From an uncultured Clostridium sp. (GTDB lineage: Bacteria; Bacillota; Clostridia; UBA1212; UBA1255), in contig UQSG01000004.1 in the NCBI GenBank assembly GCA_900543695.1, positions 1 through 64,000 on the forward strand: 64,000 nt of DNA, given 5' to 3'. Of the stretch, positions 15,455-23,079 are shown piece by piece. The notes under the pieces were generated by a model. It was not told the origin of the DNA, did no database searches, and saw only the letters and a program-made list of their open reading frames with translations. The position numbers and the translations under genes were made by a program. Positions within the stretch are counted from its first letter, which is position 1. Each line of letters opens with the position of its first letter.

Positions 15455-15492
15455 CGTCGTGACAGCTGTAATCCTACAGCTTTGTTACGACG
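15455..15492. repeat. Hairpin between the SASP and DUF378 genes
   Basis: Nested arms CGTCGT/ACGACG and AGCTGTA/TACAGCT with loop ATCC. There is no T-run on either side, so it is a weak terminator candidate or a processing structure. Confidence 0.45.
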
Positions 15493-15531
15493 ATGTTATT
15501 ATTCATCAATTTCGATATTATATGCTGGTAA

Positions 15532-15750
15532 TTATTCCCTGACAGCTTCTTCTCTGTTTCTGAACAGCAGACTGATGGAATAGATTCCTGCAACGCCTAC
15601 TACAGAATAGATAATTCTGCTGACCGTAGAAGTAGCGCCTCCGAACAGCGCCGCTACAAAGTCAAATTGGAACAACCCGACAGAAAGCCAGACGATCGCG
15701 CCGATGATTACGAGAATCAGCGCAATGCGATCCAAACCGTTTCTTGCCAT
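15532..15750 (-). CDS. DUF378 family small membrane protein
   Basis: 72 aa with two membrane helices: RIALILVIIGAIVWLSVGLF and IIYSVVGVAGIYSISLLF, joined by the loop DFVAALFGGATST. This is the layout of DUF378 (YuzA-like) proteins, whose function is unknown. AAAGGAG precedes the ATG. It is transcribed toward the SASP gene, and head-to-head with the next plus-strand gene. Confidence 0.85.
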   Translation of the reverse strand: MARNGLDRIALILVIIGAIVWLSVGLFQFDFVAALFGGATSTVSRIIYSVVGVAGIYSISLLFRNREEAVRE

Positions 15751-15908
15751 GGATCATCAGCTCCTTTCTGCAATATTTGCCGAATATAGCGGAATATACA
15801 AAAATTTGCAGATTTTTGCAGACACCGCCGCTATTAGAATTACCCAAAACGAGAAAATTATTACATGCGATTGCAAACCGAAAAAAAATAAACTACAATG
15901 ATTTTGTT

Positions 15909-16637
15909 ATGAAAGCCTTCGTCATAAACGGCTCCGTCAGCCTGGAAACCAAACAATTCCTGCGTACGCAGGGACGCCTGATCGAGGCGCCCCGCTGCGC
16001 TCTGCTTCCGCCGCCCGAGCAGGGCCATGCCGATCTTCAATTTACAAAAATTGACGACCGGACGCTTGTCTGCGCGCCCGGGCTCGATTATGAAGCGCTT
16101 TTCCGGGGAAGCGGCATCCGTCTCGTCCGGGGCGAAACGCCGCTGGGAAACGCTTATCCGGAAAACATCCCGTATAATGTGCTCAAAGCAGGCAGGGTTT
16201 ATTTTCATAATCCGAAGTATACCGATCCGCTCGTAAGAAAGATGCTGCTGCAAAGCGGATACTCCCTTTGTCCCGTCCGCCAGGGATATTGCGGCTGTTC
16301 CTCCGTATCGATCCCGCTCCGCAGCGGGAAGCTTCTGATTCTTTCCTCTGATCACGGAATCCTTTCCGCCGTTCGGAAGCTGCAGGATTCGGAGCTGTGC
16401 GCCGAATATTTTACCGATACGCAAAAAATCATTTTGGACGGCTATAATCACGGTCTGATCGGAGGCTGCTGCGGTTTCGACAAAGAGCTTGGCCTTCTGG
16501 TTTACGGAAAGGTGGGCGGAGCGCTGCGGGAGCTTTCCGTCTCGTATGGGTTTTCCGTCGTTTCCGTATTTAACGGACCTCTGACTGACATCGGGGGGAT
16601 ACTCGTTATGTACCCAGATCAACCAGTCCAAGGCTGA
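15909..16637 (+). CDS. Amidinotransferase-fold-like protein (resembles DUF6873)
   Basis: A 242-aa protein with repeated short strand-loop units (VRQGYCGCSSVSIPL, LIILDGYNHGLIGGCCGFD, LLVYGKVGG). From memory it fits the DUF6873 group, thought to share the five-bladed fold of guanidino-modifying enzymes; conserved cysteine motifs CGCSS and GGCCGFD stand out. The usual Cys-His-Asp triad of arginine deiminases is not obvious, so activity is unassigned. The open frame extends to 15744, but the ATG at 15909 begins the recognisable protein and lies downstream of the divergent DUF378 promoter region. Its last 32 bases overlap the end of mazF on the other strand. Confidence 0.5.
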   Translation: MKAFVINGSVSLETKQFLRTQGRLIEAPRCALLPPPEQGHADLQFTKIDDRTLVCAPGLDYEALFRGSGIRLVRGETPLGNAYPENIPYNVLKAGRVYFHNPKYTDPLVRKMLLQSGYSLCPVRQGYCGCSSVSIPLRSGKLLILSSDHGILSAVRKLQDSELCAEYFTDTQKIILDGYNHGLIGGCCGFDKELGLLVYGKVGGALRELSVSYGFSVVSVFNGPLTDIGGILVMYPDQPVQG

Positions 16638-16965
16638 CTTTCAGTGCGTAATCGATTTTCTTCATATTTTCCGAATCGATATGGCAGACTTTTTCACGAA
16701 GACGCTTCTTATCGATCGTCCGCAGCTGCTCCAGAAGAATGACGGAATCTCTGGCAATGCCGAACTGATCGGCTTTGATGGCAAGATGCGTCGGCAGCTT
16801 TGACTTATTGATCTGCGAGGTAATTGCGGCAACAATGACCGTAGGACTGTATTTATTTCCAATATCATTCTGCAGTACAAGTACCGGCCGGATTCCTCCC
16901 TGCTCGGAACCGACGACGGGGCTCAGGTCGGCGTAATAAATATCGCCACGCTTTACTGAAAGCAC
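16606..16965 (-). CDS. ndoA: MazF/PemK-family mRNA interferase (NdoA/EndoA type)
   Basis: A 119-aa toxin that cleaves mRNA at a short sequence. It has the family N-terminus VKRGDIYYADLSPVVGSEQGGIRPVLVLQND, where R-G-D and the S-E-Q-G-G-x-R-P loop form the RNA-binding and active site, and the central VIVAAITSQ strand. Translation appears to start at a GTG, with ACGGAG eight bases upstream. The antitoxin gene ends 27 nt before it, giving the usual antitoxin-first order, and alr lies further upstream as in Bacillus. The gene's 3' end overlaps a convergent gene. Confidence 0.92.
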   Translation of the reverse strand: MLSVKRGDIYYADLSPVVGSEQGGIRPVLVLQNDIGNKYSPTVIVAAITSQINKSKLPTHLAIKADQFGIARDSVILLEQLRTIDKKRLREKVCHIDSENMKKIDYALKVSLGLVDLGT

Positions 16966-16992
16966 AAAATCAACTCCGTTTCACGTTAAAAT

Positions 16993-17247
16993 TTATTCCT
17001 TTGTAAACCAGAGCTCCTGTTCCGCAGAAAAAAAGTCCTCCGAAATCGTGATATTGATTTCTGCCATTTCCTGATACCCCTGTATCATCTGATCTCGCAG
17101 ATCCCGCTTTTCTCTCTCTTCGATGTAAAACCGCATGGCGCTTTCGATACATTCGCTTCTGGTTATGTTCTCTTTCTCTGCGATCGAGTCCACCGTTTCC
17201 AGCAGGCCCTCCGGGAGTGTCAGCTCGATCCTTCTCGCTGCTGCCAT
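16993..17247 (-). CDS. Ribbon-helix-helix antitoxin of the MazF pair (NdoAI type)
   Basis: 84 aa. The N-terminal strand and helices RRIELTLPEGLLETVDSIAEKENITRSECIESAMRFYI form a CopG/MetJ-type DNA-binding dimer; the acidic C-terminus (ISEDFFSAEQELWFTKE) is the part that would block the toxin. The open frame extends 16 codons upstream, but the ATG at 17247 has GGAGGG six bases before it and starts the family-like MAAARRIEL. It is probably autoregulatory and co-transcribed with alr, 74 nt upstream. Confidence 0.85.
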   Translation of the reverse strand: MAAARRIELTLPEGLLETVDSIAEKENITRSECIESAMRFYIEEREKRDLRDQMIQGYQEMAEINITISEDFFSAEQELWFTKE

Positions 17248-17321
17248 AAAAAGCCCTCCATTCACATTGTATCCATTTTTCAGAAGGAAATACACCGCAG
17301 GCCGGCATATTTCTAAAATTT

Positions 17322-18515
17322 TTATAGTAATCGGTTCACGGTTTCAGCTACCAGGCCGTCTTTCAGAAAGATGCGCGGCACCCGCCGGCTCACGGCGCAG
17401 ACCACCTCGTAATTGATCGTCCCCGCCAGCGCCGCAATTTCGTCTGCACTCGGCATTTTATCACAGTTTCCGCCGAAAAGCACGACCGAATCCCCCGGCT
17501 CCACCGGTCCGCATTGCCGCGCCTGCGTAACGTCGGCCAGCATCTGATCCATGCAGACTCTGCCCACCACACGTGCCCGCACGCCCGTTTTTTCATGCAA
17601 GACAGAAGCGCGATTTCCCAAAACCCGAAAATAGCCGTCCGCATATCCTGCCGGAATCGTCGCAATCACAGCAGGCTCGTGCGTACAATACGTCCTGCCA
17701 TAGCTGAGGCTGCTGCCCGGCTCTACGCTTTTGACATGAGAAATTGCGGATTTCAGCGTCATGACAGGCCGGAGATCCGCACCGCAGGCCTTTAAATCCT
17801 CAGAAGGCCATAATCCATAAAGTATGATGCCGGCGCGCACCAGGTCCAGATGCATGTGCGGAAACCGGAGAATTGCCGCGCTGTTTGCCGCATGCCTGAG
17901 CGGTATATGTATATGACGTTCCCGCTCAATTCTTTCACACGTTTCGCAAAACGTTCTGTATTGCCGCTCCGTATACCGGTCCGCGTCCTCCGAGGATTCG
18001 TCCGCCACCGCGAAATGGGTAAAAATACCTTCTATTTCAATTCCATCCAGCCTGGCGATCCGTTCTGCTTCTGCCGGAGCCTGTTCCGGGGAAAAGCCGA
18101 TTCGGCCCATTCCCGTATCGATTTTGAGATGAATCCTCGCCCTCTTGCCAAGCCTGCCTGCCGCTTCAGAAAGCCTGCGCGCCATATCGTAAGAAGATAC
18201 TGCCTGCCGGACATCGCAGGCGACCACCGTTTCCGCGCATTCCGGCTCATTGTCGCTGAGGATCAGAATCGGAGCTTTTATGTCCTTCCTTCGGAGCTCT
18301 ATCGCTTCCTCGAGCATCGCTACCGCCAGCCAGGATGCTCCGTGCGCCAAGGCTTCTCGCGCGACCTGCGGCGCGCCGTGTCCGTATGCATCCGCCTTTA
18401 CGACGGCCATAATTTGCGCGGTCCTGTCCGTATGCCTGCGAATTTCCCGCAGATTATGCGCGATCGCGTCAAGATCAATCTCCGCCCAGGTTCTGTGCGT
18501 TCGGTCAGCCGCCAT
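17322..18515 (-). CDS. alr: Alanine racemase
   Basis: This 397-aa PLP enzyme makes D-alanine for peptidoglycan. The PLP lysine is K40 in MAVVKADAYGHG, and the second catalytic base is the tyrosine in SLSYGRTY in the C-terminal domain. The characteristic FTHFAVAD and ANSAA segments are also present. Length is normal. AAAGAGG precedes the ATG, which lies 11 nt inside the end of nnrD, so the two are translationally coupled. In spores Alr also limits L-alanine-triggered germination; that link is general knowledge, not seen here. Confidence 0.96.
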   Translation of the reverse strand: MAADRTHRTWAEIDLDAIAHNLREIRRHTDRTAQIMAVVKADAYGHGAPQVAREALAHGASWLAVAMLEEAIELRRKDIKAPILILSDNEPECAETVVACDVRQAVSSYDMARRLSEAAGRLGKRARIHLKIDTGMGRIGFSPEQAPAEAERIARLDGIEIEGIFTHFAVADESSEDADRYTERQYRTFCETCERIERERHIHIPLRHAANSAAILRFPHMHLDLVRAGIILYGLWPSEDLKACGADLRPVMTLKSAISHVKSVEPGSSLSYGRTYCTHEPAVIATIPAGYADGYFRVLGNRASVLHEKTGVRARVVGRVCMDQMLADVTQARQCGPVEPGDSVVLFGGNCDKMPSADEIAALAGTINYEVVCAVSRRVPRIFLKDGLVAETVNRLL

Positions 18516-19440
18516 ATTGATGCACCTCTTTCAGCATTTCCGTCAGATCTCCCGCTTTTACAGCACGCTGCCCGTACCGCCTGGCTGCGAGATCCCCGCA
18601 GATTCCGTGGATATATACGCCGCACCGCACCAGATCAAAGAAACGGCGATCAGAATCCGAGGGGCTTTCGCCGCAATCAGAGGCCAAAATTCCCGCCAGA
18701 ATTCCCGCCAGAACGTCTCCGCTTCCGCCCGTCGCCATTCCCGGATTACCGCTGTCGTTAACTGCTAAGAGAACCTCCTTTGTCGGCAAAACATCGGCAA
18801 TAACGGTTCCGCTGCCCTTCAGGACCGTGACAGCTCCCGTCATTCCTGCAGTCTCAAGCGCCGCGCGTTTTCTGTCGCGGCCGATTTCATCCAGCGGAAT
18901 CCCCGTCAGCCTCGACAGCTCCGCTGCATGGGGCGTCAGGACAAGGCGTCCGGCTCCAGCCGAACGTATCAGGCGTCCTGCCTGCCCGCGGTATGCGTTC
19001 AGGCCATCTGCATCAAGCACGATTGCGGCTCCGGAGCCATCCAGCTCCTCCATGAGCCCGTACACAAAGCGTTCCGTATCAGGCAGACGCCCAAGTCCGG
19101 GCCCGATCACCACGACACAGCGTCCGGGAGCAGCTTTTATAGCTTTGGCGATCCGGGAAGCATGACGCTCCCGAAAGCAAAAATCAGACCCGTCCCCTAC
19201 CTTTATCTTCACGGCTTCCCTGCACGCCATTTCATAAACCGGCAAAAGTCCGCCCGGTGCGAAAAGATAGACAAGACCTGCACCGGCGCGCAGCGCGCTT
19301 TCCGCGCAGAGCAAGGCGGCGCCCGTCATGCCCTCCGAGCCGGCGGCAATAAAAACACGGCCGTAATCCCCTTTATGCGTGAGCGGATCCCGCTGGGCAT
19401 TATAATAAGCCAGCAGCTCACAATTTTTATTTGTGTCCAT
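18505..19440 (-). CDS. nnrD: ADP-dependent (S)-NAD(P)H-hydrate dehydratase
   Basis: 311 aa. This ribokinase-fold enzyme repairs hydrated NAD(P)H. Motifs seen are HKGDYGRVFIAAGSEGMTGAA near the N-terminus, VVIGPGLGR in the middle, TPHAAELSRLTG, and the nucleotide-binding ATGGSGDVLAGILAG close to residue 250. Only the dehydratase domain is present; the epimerase half (NnrE) found fused in many bacteria is absent, so an epimerase would be separate. The start at 19440 has AAGGGGAG upstream; the longer frame adds unrelated residues. It begins only 38 nt after the small secreted-protein gene. Confidence 0.9.
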   Translation of the reverse strand: MDTNKNCELLAYYNAQRDPLTHKGDYGRVFIAAGSEGMTGAALLCAESALRAGAGLVYLFAPGGLLPVYEMACREAVKIKVGDGSDFCFRERHASRIAKAIKAAPGRCVVVIGPGLGRLPDTERFVYGLMEELDGSGAAIVLDADGLNAYRGQAGRLIRSAGAGRLVLTPHAAELSRLTGIPLDEIGRDRKRAALETAGMTGAVTVLKGSGTVIADVLPTKEVLLAVNDSGNPGMATGGSGDVLAGILAGILASDCGESPSDSDRRFFDLVRCGVYIHGICGDLAARRYGQRAVKAGDLTEMLKEVHQYGG

Positions 19441-19478
19441 CGCAGGTTTTCTCCCCTTCTGCCTTCCCGCCGGCCGGA

Positions 19479-19838
19479 TTATTTTTTCTTGCGGATCCAC
19501 TGTACGACGGCCTCTACCACAAAGAAAAGGCAAAACAGGAAAATCGCCAGCATGAATACGATTTCTCCTGCGCTGTTGCCCGTGCTGTCGGGCGTGCCGT
19601 CGAATGCCTCGACCTGACCTTTATCGTAATACGTTCCTCCGGCGGGAGTAATGCCCTGCGTCGCTTCCGGCGAAGCCGAAGCGGCGGCCTCCGATGTGGA
19701 GGCAGGCTCAATCAGCGCAGGCGTAGCGTCAGCAATAGACGGGGAAGCCGTCTCCGCCTGCGCGCAAAACAGAAAGCCAAAGCACAAAAGCAGCGCGAGT
19801 GCAAAAGAGGAAAAAGACTGATACCATATCCGTTTCAT
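19479..19838 (-). CDS. Small secreted or membrane-anchored protein, low complexity
   Basis: 119 aa of unknown function. It has an N-terminal signal peptide (SFALALLLCFGFLFCAQAET), an Ala/Ser/Thr/Pro-rich extracellular stretch (residues about 30-85) and a C-terminal membrane helix (EIVFMLAIFLFCLFFVVEAVVQWI) ending in RKKK. The mature protein would be tethered outside by its C-terminal helix. GGGAAGCGGTGA precedes the ATG. It lies between ecfT and nnrD, with no link to either function. Confidence 0.7.
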   Translation of the reverse strand: MKRIWYQSFSSFALALLLCFGFLFCAQAETASPSIADATPALIEPASTSEAAASASPEATQGITPAGGTYYDKGQVEAFDGTPDSTGNSAGEIVFMLAIFLFCLFFVVEAVVQWIRKKK

Positions 19839-19873
19839 AAAATCACCGCTTCCCAGAAAATGTCAATCTCATT

Positions 19874-20671
19874 TTACACGAAATGATTAGCTAATACAAC
19901 AGCCGCCAAAAGCGCCGCTGTTATAATAACCAAAATAAGATCTATATATGTGAATTTCAGCACTTTGAATTTCGTTCTTCCCTCTCCGCCCCGATAGCAC
20001 CTGGCGTTCATTGCCGTAGCCAGCTCTTCCGCCTTTCGCCACGCGCTGATAAACAGCGGAATCAGAATCGGGATATAGCTTTTGATTTTACTGATCAGAT
20101 TTTTACTGTCGAAATCCGAGCCGCGCGCCAGCTGGGCTTTCATAATCCGATCCGTTTCATCCATGAAGGTCGGGATAAAGCGCAGCGCGATGCTCATCAT
20201 CATGGCGATTTCATGTACGGGGAAGCGGATTTTCTTCAGAGGCGAGAACAGGCTTTCCAGGCCGTCCGTCAGCATCACCGAGGTTGTGGTATACGTAAGT
20301 ACGGACGAGCCAAGCACCAGCAGAACGATTCGAAGCACCATTCTGAGCGCGAACAATGCGGATTCCTTATAAATCGTTATTTTCCAGATTTCAATCCATA
20401 CGGTAGTTCCCCGGTAGAAAAACAGGTTCAGAAGCGCAGTCAATACCATCATAATGATAAGCGGGCGCAGGCTGCGAAGGATTTTTCCGACGTTGATCCG
20501 CGCGCATACATAAGCTGCGCCAAGATAAAGCGCAGCAGCAAGATACGCGGCGTAATTGTCCGCAATCATAACCACGACCATGTATGCGAATGTCAGAACG
20601 AATTTGGTCCGCGGATCCGCCCTGTGAAGCGCGGACGTTCCGGGCACATATTGGCCGATCGCAATCCTCAT
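19874..20671 (-). CDS. ecfT: Energy-coupling factor transporter transmembrane protein
   Basis: 265 aa; the scaffold T-component of ECF-type vitamin importers. Several membrane helices are seen, and the cytoplasmic coupling region has the expected Ala-Arg-Gly motifs: MKAQLARGSDFDSKN and, nearer the C-terminus, MNARCYRGGEGRTKF. It overlaps ecfA2 by 4 nt (ATGA), the standard order of the general ECF module behind rplQ in Firmicutes. Substrate-binding S-components would be encoded elsewhere and share this module. Confidence 0.95.
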   Translation of the reverse strand: MRIAIGQYVPGTSALHRADPRTKFVLTFAYMVVVMIADNYAAYLAAALYLGAAYVCARINVGKILRSLRPLIIMMVLTALLNLFFYRGTTVWIEIWKITIYKESALFALRMVLRIVLLVLGSSVLTYTTTSVMLTDGLESLFSPLKKIRFPVHEIAMMMSIALRFIPTFMDETDRIMKAQLARGSDFDSKNLISKIKSYIPILIPLFISAWRKAEELATAMNARCYRGGEGRTKFKVLKFTYIDLILVIITAALLAAVVLANHFV

Positions 20672-21543
20672 AGATCTGTTCCTCCCGTACCCCGCCGTAT
20701 TCCCAGAAGACGCAGAATTTCTTCCGCTCCCTCTTCCACGGTAAAAATTTCTTTTCGGATCCCGCTTTCCGGCAGAAGCCCGCCAAGCCGGTGGAAAAGA
20801 CTTGTCATCTGCGGAACGGTCAAGCCGATTTGATTCAGCCGCTGCTCGTTCCGGAAAACCTCGCGCGGCGTTCCCATCATTTCCAGCTTTCCTTCATTCA
20901 GTACGATAACTTTGTCGGCCAGCTTTGCAATATCCTCCATACTGTGAGAGACCAGGATCACCGTAATGCCGTTGTCATCCCGCAGGCGTTTTGCAAATTG
21001 TAAAATATCGTCGCGCCCTGCCGGATCCAGCCCCGCCGCGGGTTCGTCCAGCACGAGAATTTCCGGATTCATCACAATAATCCCTGCGATTGCGGCGCGG
21101 CGTTTCTGTCCTCCGGAAAGATCATAGATGGAATTCTCCAGAAGGTCCTCCGAAAGTCCTGTTTTTTCTGCCGCGTCGAGCACTCTCCTGTATTCTTCCT
21201 CATGAGAAAGGCCCTCGGAACGGATTCCAAACGCGATGTCTTTATAAACCGTCGACTCAAAGAGCTGATATTCGGGATATTGAAACACAAGTCCGACCTG
21301 CTTCCGCATTTCTTTTATGTTCGAGTGGTTCATCAGCTTCCCGTCAATATAAATATTGCCCTCCTCCGGCTTGAGCAGGCCGTTGAAATGCTGTACGAGC
21401 GTTGATTTTCCGCAGCCCGTGTGTCCGATGATTCCGACGAATTCCCCGGTTTCTATTTCGAACGTAACGTTGTCCAGAGCTTTTTTTTCAAACGGCGTCC
21501 CTTTCATATACGTATAAGATAAAGCTTCGACTTTCAGCGACAT
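20668..21543 (-). CDS. ecfA2: ECF transporter ATPase A2
   Basis: 291 aa. Walker A is GHTGCGKST at about 40-48, the Q-loop is VFQYPEYQLFE, the signature LSGGQKRR is preceded by SIYD, Walker B is ILVLDEPAAGLDP, and the switch histidine lies in VSHSMEDIAK. The Q-loop sequence YPEYQLFE is typical of EcfA2 rather than EcfA1. The start codon lies 10 nt inside ecfA1, and the stop overlaps ecfT, so all three are coupled. The EcfA1-EcfA2 heterodimer drives uptake together with EcfT. Confidence 0.95.
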   Translation of the reverse strand: MSLKVEALSYTYMKGTPFEKKALDNVTFEIETGEFVGIIGHTGCGKSTLVQHFNGLLKPEEGNIYIDGKLMNHSNIKEMRKQVGLVFQYPEYQLFESTVYKDIAFGIRSEGLSHEEEYRRVLDAAEKTGLSEDLLENSIYDLSGGQKRRAAIAGIIVMNPEILVLDEPAAGLDPAGRDDILQFAKRLRDDNGITVILVSHSMEDIAKLADKVIVLNEGKLEMMGTPREVFRNEQRLNQIGLTVPQMTSLFHRLGGLLPESGIRKEIFTVEEGAEEILRLLGIRRGTGGTDL

Positions 21544-22439
21544 GATTCCACCTCGTTCTTCCTAAGAAGCGCTGTCAGTACCTCAAGGCCTTCTTCTACC
21601 GTAATCACGTCGCCGGGCACAGGCAGGCCGTGCTGCTTCAGGAGATGCATCAGCGCCGTAATCTGAGGCACCTCCAAGCCGGCCGCCCGGACGCGTTCTA
21701 CATCAGAAAAAAGTTCTCTGGGCGTCGTGTCTGCCAAAATCCGGGCTCTGTCAATTAAAATGACTCTGTCTGCGCGGGCAACCTCATCCATGTGATGCGT
21801 AATGTGTACAATCGTAATGTTCTGCTCCCGATTCAGCTTTTCGACCAGTGCCAGAACTTCTCTGCGCCCGATCGGATCCAGCATGGCCGTTGCTTCATCC
21901 AGCACGATGCAGTCCGGCTGCATTGCGATAATTCCTGCAATTGCACATCTCTGCTTCTGTCCGCCGGAAAGCAGATGCGGTTCTGTTTTTCGTTCTTTTC
22001 CCAGTTTTACAGTTTCAAGCGCCCAATCCATGCGGCGGAGCATTTCACTGCGCGGGACGCCAAGATTTTCCATTCCAAACGCGACATCCTCTTCCACGGA
22101 GGTTCCGACGATCTGGTTGTCGGGATTCTGAAATACCATGCCGACATGACTTCGGATTTCCCAGATCATCTCTTCCCTGCTTGTGTCAATCTCATTAACA
22201 TAGACAACGCCCTCGGAAGGAAGCAGGAGTGCGTTCATGGTGCGGGCAAGCGTAGATTTTCCCGAACCGTTTCTCCCGACAATCGCTACGAACTCGCCCT
22301 TTTGAATCGTAAAATCGGCATGCTCCACGGCATAATGAATTCTTTGCGGAACGACCGGCTGCTTTTGGGACTGCTGCTCGTCCTCCTCCGTTTCGTCATA
22401 GGTATAGGAAACATTTTCAAATCTGATAAAATCCGCCAT
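21534..22439 (-). CDS. ecfA1: ECF transporter ATPase A1, with an N-terminal insertion
   Basis: 301 aa. Walker A GRNGSGKST is at 55-63, Q-loop VFQNPDNQIVG, signature LSGGQKQR, Walker B CIVLDEATAMLDP (family-typical for EcfA1), and H-loop ITHHMDEV. After the first strand (IRFENVSYTYDE) there is an extra acidic and glutamine-rich stretch, residues about 17-32 (TEEDEQQSQKQPVVPQ), that pushes Walker A some 15-20 residues later than in most EcfA1 proteins. It is the first gene of the module, separated from rplQ by a terminator. Confidence 0.94.
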   Translation of the reverse strand: MADFIRFENVSYTYDETEEDEQQSQKQPVVPQRIHYAVEHADFTIQKGEFVAIVGRNGSGKSTLARTMNALLLPSEGVVYVNEIDTSREEMIWEIRSHVGMVFQNPDNQIVGTSVEEDVAFGMENLGVPRSEMLRRMDWALETVKLGKERKTEPHLLSGGQKQRCAIAGIIAMQPDCIVLDEATAMLDPIGRREVLALVEKLNREQNITIVHITHHMDEVARADRVILIDRARILADTTPRELFSDVERVRAAGLEVPQITALMHLLKQHGLPVPGDVITVEEGLEVLTALLRKNEVESCR

Positions 22440-22452
22440 TACAAAAACCCCT

Positions 22453-22495
22453 GTTGGAAAAAACGGGGATTATCTCAGAAGACAATCCCCGTTTC
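22453..22495 (-). terminator. Terminator after rplQ
   Basis: On the minus strand AAACGGGGATT and AATCCCCGTTT form an 11-bp perfect stem, followed by a T-run. It ends the alpha-operon transcript before ecfA1, although partial read-through could feed the ECF genes. Confidence 0.88.
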
Positions 22496-22519
22496 AAGCT
22501 CTTTATAAAGCCTGCCTCA

Positions 22520-23044
22520 TTATACTAATTCCAATATCGCCATCGGAGCCGCATCGCCGCGTCTCGGTCCCGTTTTATAGATCCTTGTATATCCGCCTTT
22601 ACGATCTTTGTATTTGGGAGCGATTTCGTCAAAAAGCTTGTTTACGATGTTCAGGTTCTTGCCTTCTGCGTCTTTGACCTTGTATACCCACTCAATCGCC
22701 TGCTTTCTGGCTGCAAGGCGCTGCGGATTGTCGATCCGAACCAACTCCGTCTTGATTTCACGGTCGGCAAATTTCGTATATTTCCTTCCGTTCTTTGAAG
22801 TCACGACCGTTGTCTGCCGCTTTCCCTTCGAATCTACGGGAACGCTGCTTACCTTGACCTGTCTCGTCGTGAAATTATCGGCCTCCCGAACCGCTTTGGC
22901 GATAATTTTTTCCGTAATGCTCTGTACTTCTCTGGCCCGTGTTTCCGTGGTTACAATCGATCCGTTCTGCAAAAGCGCCGTTACAAGGCCCTTCAGCATC
23001 GCTTTTCTTTTATCCGCGGAGCGGCCAAGCTTTCTATATGCCAT
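22520..23044 (-). CDS. rplQ: 50S ribosomal protein L17
   Basis: 174 aa, clearly longer than the ~115-130 aa of most bacterial L17. The N-terminus (RKLGRSADKRKAMLKGLV) and C-terminus (GGYTRIYKTGPRRGDAAPM) are canonical; the extra length is a charged insertion at about residues 72-125 (SVPVDSKGKRQTTVV and onward). L17 sits near the exit tunnel on the 50S subunit. It is the last gene of the alpha operon, 35 nt behind rpoA. Confidence 0.96.
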   Translation of the reverse strand: MAYRKLGRSADKRKAMLKGLVTALLQNGSIVTTETRAREVQSITEKIIAKAVREADNFTTRQVKVSSVPVDSKGKRQTTVVTSKNGRKYTKFADREIKTELVRIDNPQRLAARKQAIEWVYKVKDAEGKNLNIVNKLFDEIAPKYKDRKGGYTRIYKTGPRRGDAAPMAILELV

Positions 23045-23079
23045 TTGAATATACCCTCCTGTCTAATGTGTCTGTGACC

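Noticed and set aside
17850..18761. 303-codon plus-strand frame over alr/nnrD
   Set aside because: Antisense shadow; rich in Arg and Pro, with no ribosome-binding site.
22440..22520. Riboswitch ahead of the ECF genes
   Set aside because: Only the rplQ terminator hairpin is present; there is no room for an aptamer before ecfA1.
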